Shown piece after piece: positions 43,101-52,126 of a stretch of DNA of 64,000 nt. The notes below the pieces were generated by a model. It was not told the DNA's origin and ran no database searches. It worked only from the letters and a program-made list of their open reading frames with translations. Origin of the DNA: Triparma verrucosa (lineage: Eukaryota > Sar > Bolidophyceae > Parmales > Triparmaceae); the NCBI GenBank assembly GCA_030267905.1, contig BRXX01000420.1:1-64000 (forward strand), read 5' to 3'. The number at the start of each line of letters is the position of its first letter. Positions within the stretch are counted from its first letter, which is position 1. Position numbers and translations under genes: made by a program.

Positions 43101-44844
43101 TCCGTCGGAAAGGGCAAGTGCGCGGCTGGAGGAGCCATCTTCGCCGTTATCTTGGCCTTCCTCTCCGCGCTCAGTTGCGTCGCAGGAGCCGCTGAGAATT
43201 TGATTGACGTGCTGGACTGCCTTAACATCATGAACGACGCGTACGAGACGACCAACGAGGCCAAAGAGAACGGCGAGGAAGTTTCCTACGCCCAAGCTTT
43301 GACGGAGGCCCAGGAGTCCAAGCCGGGCTTGTCTTGCGACTTTGGAAGCATCAGTGACTACGCCCAGGGGATGATCTTCTGCTTCGTCTGCTTCATTTTG
43401 ACTCTGCTCTGCTTCCTGAGTGGAATTTGCTTCTTGTGCGCCCGAAACCACTTGGTCACGGACAGCGTCAGGAAAACCATGCTCAAGGTTAGCAAGAGCA
43501 GTACGGCGGATGGAGCCACGAACGACTTGATCGAGAAGCTCGGCGGCGAGCGAACTGACGGCTTGGGAAGCTCCGGTATCGAGAAGCTACAAATTAAGTT
43601 CAAGCGCTTCAAGGGCGACTGGAAGTTCAAGTACTTCATGTTCGTGGTCTGCGGTGCTGGAGCCGCCGTCGCTGGACTAATTATCAAAACGGCCACTGAC
43701 CTCGGCGCGGAGCCCATTCCCGAGTGGAATTTCAACCAGTGTAGTGGCAAGGCACAATGCTGCAACGGTTTGGACAGCAACTGCGCGAAGAGGATCAACG
43801 AGGTGACCTTCGCAGGAATTCACAACAGCATGAGTAATGCCGAGGACGGCTGGCTCTCGCCCAACAACTTTTTGCCCCACTTGGGCGGACTGGAGGCTGG
43901 CTACAGGGCGCTCATGGTCGACGTCTTCATGTTCGACGGTGACTTCGACGACAGCACCCCCGAAACGCTCTACGTGTGCCACGGCCTCTGTGCCTTCGGA
44001 CGGCGTACCGCCCTTGACGACTTCAACGTCACCAAGGTTTGGCTCGACGAGAACCCCAACGAGGTCATCATCATGTACATCGAGAACCAACCCAACACCA
44101 ACGATGCCATGTGGGACACCATGGAGGAGCTAGGAATGAACGACATGCTCGTCGTCAGGGACAGCGACGGAGAGTGGCCCACCCTTGGCGACTGCGTTGA
44201 CAACAACAAGAGGATCGTGTTCATGAAGCAGGAGGGCGACTGCCTGGCAGGCAGCGGACCGAAGTGCCCCCCAGGGTTCTTGGACGGTTTCGAAGAGAGG
44301 TGAGGCACTGCGAGTGGGTTAGGGAGGCGAAGCGTGAGGAGGTAGTTGCTAGTGCTAGTGCTAGTGCCAATGATAGTAGTATTAGTAGTATTAGTAGTAT
44401 TAGTAGTATTAGTAGTATTAGTAGTATTAGTAGAATTAGCAGCAGTAATTGTATCTAACCCAATCTTCACAATACACTCGTCGCAGCTTCGATACACCGT
44501 ACGCAATCATGGACCCCATGGACTACTACTCAGACAAGGAGAATCTGATCTTCGACAACGCCATCCTCGACCGCGGAACGTTTGACGAGAAGAACCTTTT
44601 CGTGCTCGAGCACTTCATTACCAACCCCGTCGCATCCCCGACGTCTGCCCACGCTTTGAACTGGAACCCGTTTCTGTTTGACAGGGTCAAGGCGCTGGAG
44701 GCGGACTTTGGCATGCGCATCAACTTCATCAGTATCGACTTCTGGTCGATCGGGGATGCCGTATATGTCGCGCAAGAGAACAACAAGCTGCCGATTCCGG
44801 AGAAAACGGGTACAGGGGGAACGAATATTGTCCCCGAGGGTTAG
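40107..44844 (+). CDS. Multi-pass membrane protein fused to a PI-PLC X-like domain
   Basis: Seven exons (40107..40404, 40515..40606, 40695..40795, 40866..41404, 41488..41771, 41874..44299, 44487..44844) give 1365 aa. After a Pro/Ala/Asp-rich N-terminus and a small globular part, several hydrophobic segments occur (VIRNVLAFGLLGGILILGS, VTIILATVIIVIAPLYALLM, and many more to about residue 1010). A cysteine-bearing outer loop (VDCPYSNVDMCYPN ... CPCSTPF) lies between helices. The C-terminal 300 residues form a PI-PLC X-like phosphodiesterase: VTFAGIHNSMSN has the first catalytic His, GLEAGYRALMVDVFMFDG and LYVCHGLCAFGRR the second, and NEVIIMYIEN follows. It would cleave a phosphodiester lipid or GPI-like headgroup at a membrane; C2, PH and Y domains are absent. 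The last intron contains a 9-bp tandem repeat; intron 5 is introner-like. Confidence 0.85.
41772..41873 (+). mobile_element. Introner-like intron
   Basis: The 3' end TTCTAACTCGTCGTCGCTTC then GCTTGTCGCAG shares the CGT duplication seen in the intron at 17476-17649. The donor is GTGAGGAACAGCGAAC. Confidence 0.75.
44376..44436 (+). repeat. 9-bp tandem repeat (AGTATTAGT) in an intron
   Basis: About six to seven perfect copies of AGTATTAGT lie inside the last intron of the PI-PLC fusion gene, preceded by a shorter GTGCTA repeat. The first 40 nt of the same intron (GCGAGTGGG ... GGCGAAGCGTGAGG) look like a decayed introner arm. Confidence 0.85.
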
Positions 44845-45872
44845 GGGAGTTAGGGTTGGGGTGGGATGGGGGGTTTTAGGAAGGTTAGGGGGGGGACTTC
44901 AAGTGGGTAGCTAGAAACAACCAAAACATCGACGAAAGATACAAACGAATCTTAACTACTGTAAAACTTAAAAAAACTTTGGATTAGGATCACTGTTTTC
45001 AGTCTATCATTTTCTGTTCATAGGCTGAGGCGCTAGAGATATGATACTCTGAAAACCTTAAAAGCTAGTCTCTTTCAAATCCTTATACTTCGAGGCAAAT
45101 GCACGATTCGCCGCAATTTTCGTAGCAGGTGTATTTGGGCACTATAGGAGGTGCTCTCGTAGAGCACTTTCTTCTACTTTAGCAGCAGAAAACCCAAACA
45201 CATCCAACTACTTCGACGGCTCCGTCAGTGGCCTCTCTTTTCCACCTTTAATTTTGATTTTTTCGCTTTCCGTTGTGGGAGTTCGGGACCACAGGGGTCC
45301 ATTTTGCTCTGGGTTTCCCTATAAACTCGCCGAATACATCATCTCTTGTACTTGTTGGTAAGATAAAAAGTCCCTATTTCCTCCCCAACGCAAAATATAT
45401 TCGCCTCTCGTTCATCGTTCGCCCTGAAATAGTCGAAATAGTTTCTCGTGCAATGCACAGACCCACTTTGCTCGTCCCATTTCGCCCCCTTCACTGTGCA
45501 CTAGTCGCCACCACAGAAATGTGGCTACGGCATATGCAAGTATCAATTGGAGTCGGGTACGGGGTGTTGTAGTGGAAGAAAAATAATGGAATGCTTCACA
45601 GTTGAGAACTTCTTTACAATGGAGATCATCAATCCTTAAGCGTATCAACAATTATGTTTCACAGTCGCGCCTTCTTTTATAACAGAGATCGCTAATTCTT
45701 AAGCGTGTCACCAATCCAAATTCTAACACCTTTGTGCGGCTTTTGGGGGGCAGCAGCGAGTAAAAAATTGAATTTGATTTTGAACTTTTCTTCTTCATAA
45801 ATCTTTAAAGTGTTCTACCCCTACTTAATTTTCAATGTCTTTTTCTTTTCTTCGTTATCAACCCCCCCCAGT
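44845..45872. other. Longest gene-free stretch, about 1 kb
   Basis: The space between the convergent PI-PLC fusion and WD40 genes. The first 70 bp are G-rich with TTAGGG/TTAGGGG words (GGGTTAGGGGAGTTAGGG). The remainder is of ordinary composition with no supported coding frame; GCGTATCAACAATTATGTTTC and GCGTGTCACCAATCC near 45639 and 45702 begin with a similar TTCTTAAGCGT context, a weak duplication. Confidence 0.5.
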
Positions 45873-47051
45873 CTATGCAGATTGCGTCTGTATAGTATCA
45901 TCAACGACAGCTGTCCCCTCCCTTCCTTCCCAACACTTCACATTCCCCCCCGCTCCGACCGCCACAACCCTAAATTCCCTCTCACCCTTGCAAATCATAA
46001 CCCCCACCAGGTCCTTCCCCTCGTTCTTAATCTTCAAAAAGCTCCTCCTCGCATTAACCGTGCTATCAATCTTACTACTACTCCTGCTCCTCTCCCCCTT
46101 CCCCGGGCTCAGCACATTACTAATCTTCCCCAAAACCCCCACCCCCTCATCTTCCCCCCCGTCCCAAACATGTATAGTACTCCCCTCCCTCCCCCCCGCA
46201 ACAACATGCCCGTCATAATACCCCAAATAATCCAAATTCAACGCCGTCCCGCCCCTATACAAAACGACCCAAGGCTCCAAATCAGGCAACCTCGTCAGCC
46301 TCACATTCGTGCTAGGGCTAGCGCTGGAAATGAGCAGCTTCGGCCTCCCCTTGTCTCCCCCCCCTATCGCCATCGCCGCAATCCCCCTCTTATGCACCTT
46401 GGCGTTATTGACCGTCTTCCAGTTATCCTGAATGTCGATGACCTTGACCGTCCCCTTGTCGTCAGTGTTGGCGCAGAGGTACTCCTCGTCGGCGGCGAAC
46501 TTGCGGACGGAGGGACCCTCGTCCATGTAGAGCTTCTTCATATTGCGGACGGAGAAGGCCCATATTCGAGGGCCTTCGGTTACGAGGCAGAGGGAGTGCT
46601 GGACGGACACAGAGGTTAGGTGGGAGGAGAAGGAGAGGGAGCAGATCGTCTTGAGGTTGGAGGCGTTGAAGAGCTTGAGGGTGCGGGTGTGGGTAAGGGT
46701 TATCAGGGAGGTTTCGGAGACGAGGTGGGAGTGGGTGGGGGAGTGGAGGGACGGGGGGAGGGGGATTGTGGAGAGGGGGAGGAGGCGGGGGGGAGAAGGA
46801 GGGGAGGAGAATGTCGAGACGCAGAGACTCGTGGCGGTTGCGGCAAGGAGGCAGGTGAAAGGGAAGTTAGGGGTGATGGTTATGAAATTGGGGGGAGGAG
46901 AAAGTGTTGCTGGTGCTGAAGGGGAAGTTGCTGCTTGGTTGGGTGTATCAGGAACAACAGTTTTGAGGGGGGCTTCACTTGTGTTGCTGTTGACAGTTGG
47001 GGTTGTGGGGACTATATTGCTGGTATCTTTTTTTGACGCCAGGGCCGACAT
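45873..47051 (-). CDS. WD40 beta-propeller protein, possibly PROPPIN/Atg18-like
   Basis: An intronless frame of 392 aa. After a Thr/Pro/Ser-rich N-terminus of about 55 residues, beta-propeller blades can be followed (CLLAATATSLCVSTF, LITLTHTRTLKLFNASNLK, RIWAFSVRNMKKLY, EYLCANTDDKGTVKVIDI, HVVAGGREGSTIHVWDGG, VVAVGAGGNVKCWEG). The pattern KVIDIQDNWKTVNNAKVHKR followed by GIAAMAIGG recalls PROPPINs, which bind PI3P in autophagy, but the diagnostic FRRG motif is absent (VVLYRGG is the nearest), so I leave it as a WD40 protein. A string of Ser/Arg (SPGKGERSRSSSK) forms an inserted loop. Confidence 0.65.
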   Translation of the reverse strand: MSALASKKDTSNIVPTTPTVNSNTSEAPLKTVVPDTPNQAATSPSAPATLSPPPNFITITPNFPFTCLLAATATSLCVSTFSSPPSPPRLLPLSTIPLPPSLHSPTHSHLVSETSLITLTHTRTLKLFNASNLKTICSLSFSSHLTSVSVQHSLCLVTEGPRIWAFSVRNMKKLYMDEGPSVRKFAADEEYLCANTDDKGTVKVIDIQDNWKTVNNAKVHKRGIAAMAIGGGDKGRPKLLISSASPSTNVRLTRLPDLEPWVVLYRGGTALNLDYLGYYDGHVVAGGREGSTIHVWDGGEDEGVGVLGKISNVLSPGKGERSRSSSKIDSTVNARRSFLKIKNEGKDLVGVMICKGEREFRVVAVGAGGNVKCWEGREGTAVVDDTIQTQSA

Positions 47052-47325
47052 GTTAGTTGTGGACAGTGTATTTGATAGTGTATATAATAATATGTGGCAG
47101 GGGGAGAACGGGAGGAGGGAGGCGAAGAGGTTAAGTCTCTGAAAAGTAACACTTTATAAGCGATTACGCAAATTTGTGAACTAGATCCTGGTAGAGTTTG
47201 CTAAGGGCGCGTATGTTACTGTGAGTAGTCGGTGATGAATTTGAAAGGTTCAATTTGGCGAATGGCTGTGAAAAAGGTGAGGAGGAAATTGAATGAATGA
47301 ATATTCTACAAAATCAAATTTAACC

Positions 47326-47909
47326 ATGTTCGGAGTGAGTTATTCGACTTCTATTACACTACTGGCACATTAGATGCTTTAAGTGCGCAAATACATTATA
47401 ATAACGACGGTAACGTGCGTATTGCGCAATAAATTGGGACATGAGTATCTGTTTGAAAATGCCCGGCCGAACATTATCTTCTTGATTGATAAATTGGGGG
47501 GATAAACGTACGATACGGTTATTATTAATGATAATAAACCCTTCAAAAATACTATCGCATAGCTCAGTAACATTCTCGTTGCCGCAAATGAAGTAATAAG
47601 CACTGTTGACACCCTCCAAAACCCTTTAAAAATAAAACGACCAAAACCTGAACCTCCTCCTCCTCCTCCCCTCTGACCCCCGCCCTTCGCCGCACGCAAC
47701 TTCTTCGCTACTCCCCAGAACCAATCATCAGACGCCGAAGAGAAAGCCTCCAAGCGCGCCGCCGCCAAGGCCTACGCCCAGTCCTTGACTGCCCAGATCC
47801 AGAAGACTGCGGACATCAAGGCCGAGCAGGAGAACGTCAACTCCCAGATCCCCACCGAGACCGAGGCGCAGCTCAAGAGCAGGGAGCGCGACATGAAGAA
47901 GGAGCGTCA

Positions 47910-47943
<34 letters not shown>

Positions 47944-48202
47944 GTAGTGTTGTTTGTAGTCCTCCCTCCCTCATCGATGCTAACACTAGATTGCTACACT
48001 CCCTCCCTCCCTCCCTCCCTCCCTCCCTCAACAACACAACACTTCCAACAACCCCCAGCGCGAGTACCGCGCCATCCTCGACGCCCAAGTCCAGCACTCC
48101 GGCGACGCCTCCCCCCAGCGCATCCTCCTCCGCAAGTCCAAGTTCGAAGGCAGCGATGACGTCGAAGTCGTCCCCACCACCTTGAAGGACCGCCCTTGGT
48201 AG
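47326..48202 (+). CDS. Small charged coiled-coil protein, unknown
   Basis: Exons 47719..47910 and 48059..48202 are well supported (AEEKASKRAAAKAYAQSLTA ... ETEAQLKSRERDMKKERQ joined to REYRAILDAQVQHSGDAS, ending KSKFEGSDDVEVVPTTLKDR then PW). The proposed first exon 47326..47334 (MFG) is less certain: ATGTTCGGA is followed by a GTGAGT donor and the phases agree, but the 384-nt intron would be long for this region. The product would be 114 aa, highly charged and helical, with no known domain. Small helical proteins of this kind occur in flagellar axonemes, but nothing here proves that. The second intron holds two microsatellites. Confidence 0.6.
47911..48029 (+). repeat. GA and CCCT microsatellites within one intron
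   Basis: Right after the donor comes a (GA)n run of about 13 units (47913-47941), so the splice donor GTGAG is itself the start of the repeat. Near the acceptor lies a (CCCT)n run (about 47999-48028). Confidence 0.85.
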
Positions 48203-48434
48203 AGAGAAAACGAAAGGAAAACAACCCTATGTATCATTGTTTGAGAATTAGAGAATAAAAGTTTAGATTGGAAGATTGAAACGGACAGGAAGGAAGGAAG
48301 AGGAAGAGGAGGACTACGAAACAGAGCTTATTTGGCGAAAGCGAATTTATGGAGAATATGATGCAAAAGAGAATTTATTAGATAGATGTCAACCCCGAGA
48401 AATATTCATTGTTTTAAAAAAGAAAACACCCCTC

Positions 48435-50659
48435 TCATTCAATAACTTCCGGACATGTAGTGATCCACTTCAATCTATTCTCCCTAACTATATCCTTATC
48501 ATAAATATATTTACCCTCCTTATTCCCGCACTCCTGCGAAAGAAAGAACGAAGGCGAAAACAAAGCGAACGAATTAGAATAGAATAGAATATATTATTGT
48601 TCAGGGTCCTCATGGGTGTAGCGTTCGATGTAAAGCTAGAGACCAGCGTTTTTTCCCTTCTCACCTCCCTCTCACATCCGCATACGTCAAAGTGACACTC
48701 TACCCCCAACTCCTCGCATTCACACCCCACCGAGCAGCAAGGTTCTTCATCGAGTATACCCTTCAGAGTCTCAAGCATCTCCTCCTTCTTCATCCCCTTA
48801 GTGTCAACGTTCCTCCTCTTAAGTTCCTCCTTAAGTCTCTTCTCCCTCATTCCTCTCGTCTTAATTTTTTTACATTCACACCCTATAGTCTCCCTCCCGT
48901 CCCTAATAACATCATCCTCCTTCGCCAATTTCTTACATTCCTCAACTAACTCTTCATACTCCTCGAACTCCCCTGATAACATACTCTCGAAATCACCGTC
49001 GCTCATTCCCCGGCCTCTGCCGCCTTCGGAGCCTTCTAAACCTTCGCATAATATCGACTTTCTCTCTTTACCATCCTGCAATATAAAGGTGTTCGTTCGT
49101 CACATAAAACCGGTTTTGGTTGTCGTCTCGTTAGAAAGGTCTCGTCCACCTTATCTCTCTTCCCAACCCCCTCATTCATGTCGCTCTCTCACCTTCCTCC
49201 CGAAAACTTCATTCCTCCCTCCTCTTTTATAATCATACTGTCTAGTTTCAATCCCCTCCTTCTCCTTCCCTTCGCAATTCCAATATCTACATTTGAGTTC
49301 TTCTGATTTCCTCATTTCGAATACATTTATACACCCAGTTGACTTAGATACGTGCGGAGAAGATATACCTAAAGGCCATGAAAAATCGGAAGGGAGAGTA
49401 TGTGAACCTAAACAACGAGGAAAAGTGTACACTTCTAAATGGGAGAAGTGGAGGGAGGGAGGGGAAGGAGGGGGAGGGAGATTTTTAGGGTATGTTAGGG
49501 TAGGTGTTTCGACGGGTTTTTTCTTTTTTCTTTTGGGGGGCTTTTTCTTGGAGGGAGAGGGGGGGGAGGTGGGGAGGTGGAGGGGGGGGGGGGGGGGGGG
49601 NNNNNNNNNNNNNNNNNNNNNNNNNNNNNNGGACGGGGATGGTGAGGCGGGAGCCTGAGCGGCGGGAGTCTCATCTCCGCCTGTCCCATTCTGCGACGAG
49701 CGAAGCGAGTTGCAATAGAAGGGGCGTTCGCGTTGTTAATAACGGCGTATGGGTTTCGACTTCACGCTAGGTCGTATCGCCCACACTCTCACCTTCTCCT
49801 TCCAATCCGTCTCCTCCTTCCCAGTCTCCTCCACAGTCTCACATTCGTGGAAGACGTCCTCCTCAAATCCGTTTCCTGACTCCTCTTCCTCCCCTCCGTT
49901 CTCCCTCTCCCACCTCTCCAAAACATCCTTCCAAATAAACTCAGTTTCACCATCATCCCAACTAACTCTAACCCAACCTTCCCCCTCCATATCCCTAACG
50001 TAATCGCAGCCGTACAAAACTCGTGACGTTATGTAAGACAACTTGGAGACCGTCACGCGTTCTTTTCTTGAGACGAATTTTTTCTTTGGTTTCTTCGTAG
50101 AGGGAGGTTGGGGGGGAGGGGGGGTGGGCTTCTTCTTGCGGGGTTTTGAGGATGAGGGAGGAGGTTTGTTGTTTTGATTCTGAGAGTTGGTTTGGTTGTC
50201 ATGATTAATGTTAGTTAGTGCATTATTGTTGGCAGCATTATTGTTGGCATTATTATATTTATTGTTGGTATCGCTGGGTAAACCTTTAACGATTTTCTTC
50301 TTCTTTGAACGGATTACTTTTGGGATGGCTCTTATTGGGACGTCATCTGTAGGCCCATCTGTAGGGATATTGTTCTGCTTGTTGTTCTGCTTGTTGTTCT
50401 GCTTGTTGTTGTTCTTGTTGTTGTTCTTGTTGTTCGTCTGCTTGTTTGTCTTTTGGTGGTATAATATTGTTGAGGAGGGAGTTGAGTAGAGGCTTGGATT
50501 CTCAAGGATGGAAGTTGTTTGAGACATAGTTTGAGACATAGTTTGAGACATAGTTTGAGACATAGTTTGAGACGTAGAGGAGTTTGAAGGAGTGGATTTA
50601 TTACCCGGCTTTCCTGATGAAGGAGGCTTTCTACCTTGTTGCTTTCCAACGCGAGGCAT
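48435..50659 (-). CDS. CSRNP/AXUD1-like nuclear protein with SAP motif, split by an assembly gap
   Basis: Exons complement(48435..48533, 48665..49075, 49193..49690, 49793..50659). The N-terminal exon is Asn/Gln/Thr low-complexity (including 12-bp MSQT repeats) with basic clusters, then a small chromo/Tudor-like part (GWVRVSWDDGETEFIWKDVL). Exon 2 contains 30 Ns. After the gap comes LEVYTFPRCLGSHTLPSDFS with WPLG, matching the CSRNP N-terminal V.(V/Y)(Y/T)FPR...PS...LG pattern. Exon 3 has a SAP motif (LKEELKRRNVDTKGMKKEEM) between two Cys groups (GCECKK; CCSVGCECEELGVECHFDVC, then GC). The last exon (ECGNKEGKYIYDKDIVRENR) matches the family's C.N..GR..(F/Y)(N/D) end. CSRNPs are nuclear regulators in animals; the DNA-binding idea rests on the SAP motif. 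All three introns end in GTCGCAG-like, GCAG or TCGCAG sites; two are introner-like. Length is about 625 aa if the gap size is right. Confidence 0.78.
49601..49630. other. Assembly gap (30 N) beside a poly-G run
   Basis: Thirty unknown bases follow a G homopolymer of about 18 nt on the plus strand. The gap falls inside exon 2 of the CSRNP-like gene, in a stretch coding for poly-proline. The frame resumes correctly after 30 bases, but the true size cannot be known. Confidence 0.95.
49691..49792 (-). mobile_element. Introner-like intron (CSRNP-like gene)
   Basis: The coding-strand end is TTGCAACTCGCTTCGC then TCGTCGCAG, with the branch word changed to TGCAAC. The donor is GTGAGAGTGTGG; phase 0. 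Confidence 0.7.
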
Positions 50660-51242
50660 TTTAGATCAGGATCAGGCTCAGGCTCCGGTTCTGGTTCAGG
50701 TTCAGGTTCAGATAACCCTAACAGGCCCTACCAGGCCCTACCAGGCCCTAACAGGCGTGCAGTGGCGTGCAGTGGCGTACAGTGGCCTGCCTGTACCCTA
50801 ACTACGGCTAAGCCTACGGGATATCTTAAAAGGTTCTAAATTCGAATGTTATAAACGATACGAGCGATATCTGTTAATGCGATTTCAACATTACCACCGA
50901 ACTATGACCGACGAACTCACCTGAAGTTGACTATGATGCTTGTTTCAGTGATAAAATGAAGCAGATAATACGCCAATTTCAGGATGAAGACGAGCGACCG
51001 GAGCAGTCCTCTAAATATAAGACAACGTCACAAAAGGATTGACAAGATTACGTCAAAACGAAGAGGACACGAATGAAATGGCTGTCCAATGTGTCAACAA
51101 TTAAAATGAATACGTTCACAGTATTTTCACTTTTCGTTCCTTTTCGCTGGTAAAATGTTTTTGTCTTGAGAAATCTCGAAATCTCCATTTCCAACCTCGA
51201 ACTCCTTCCCTTGCCTGCCCTCATACACGTTAATAAAATAAT
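50660..51242. promoter_or_regulatory. Divergent region with short tandem repeats, 583 bp
   Basis: Next to the CSRNP-like start (about 50665-50796) lie successive short repeats: GGTTCA/GGCTCA hexamers, four copies of an (A/C)CAGGCCCTA word, and three copies of GTGCAGTGGC. Beyond them the sequence is unique and A/T-moderate, with no coding frame before the small coiled-coil gene. Confidence 0.65.
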
Positions 51243-52024
51243 ATGGACCAAATGGAATCAGGAGAGTTTCACGATCCCATAGCAATGTGCGAGCAAGTAA
51301 GTGTGTACATAAATAAGCCTTAAATTCCCCAACAGCCCCGAACAGTTGCGAACCTATGAGACCGAACAACTTATTGTGAACGGCTTTAGGTTCATATTCA
51401 TAGGAATTGATAATTTACGTTAAGTTTTATCAACATTACATATACCGTTACACGTGTGCATATTCTTTAGAAGTAAATCAATTCGTTATAACACACTCTC
51501 CCCCCTCCCAAACCAAACCCCACCGTCTCACCTTTCCCACTTCCCCACTAACCTCTTCCCCCCCCCCTCCAGAAAACGATCGACCTAACAGCCGCAAAAG
51601 AGGAGCTAATGATGGAAGAAGATATTCTCCTCACCGAGAGGGATCAAATCAGGCACGCCGTGACGGTCGCGAACCAGAAGATTAGGGAACTCGACGATTC
51701 TATAGGTGAGAGAGAAAAAGAGAGAGAGGAAACTGTGTAAGCAGCGGGGGGAGAGAGAGGTGGAGAAATCTACGGAATTAATATCAGCCGCTCAGAAGTA
51801 ATACTAACGTCCCCCCCTCCCCAGTCCGTCGTCGCGTCCAAATGACGTTATTCGACCGTGCTATCTCCGGCCTCCTCTCCGGTTTCGATTCCATAGTCTA
51901 CACAACCGACCAGCTCCTTGGCATGGCTAGCGGCCTTGAATTTCAAGGAGGGGTTAGCGATTCGGAGGAGGAGGATGAAGTTGAGAAACATAAGAAGAAT
52001 AAAAAACCGGTTGTTATTAGGTAG
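51243..52024 (+). CDS. Small coiled-coil protein, unknown
   Basis: Exons 51243..51296, 51573..51705 and 51825..52024 close in phase and give 128 aa. The first exon (MDQMESGEFHDPIAMCEQ) is followed by a GTAAGT donor; the CAG acceptor leads to KTIDLTAAKEELMMEEDILL, then TERDQIRHAVTVANQKIREL, and the last exon gives VRRRVQMTLFDRAISGLLSG with an acidic/lysine tail. The middle is a clear coiled coil; the segment DSIVYTTDQLLGMASGLEFQ is amphipathic. No family is recognised. It shares its intron style (C-rich tract before CAG, no introner end) with the small gene at 47326. Confidence 0.65.
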
Positions 52025-52126
52025 AAAGAGAGAGAGGGAAGGGGGCAGAACAAATATATAAAAAGACAAACGAAACTTAACAATACTTAAAAAACAAAAC
52101 AAAACGAATCGTTCTCAATTGTTACA

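Noticed and set aside
45273..45651. Short open frames in the 1-kb gene-free stretch
   Set aside because: They lack splice partners, domain signals and the GC-rich codon bias of neighbouring genes.
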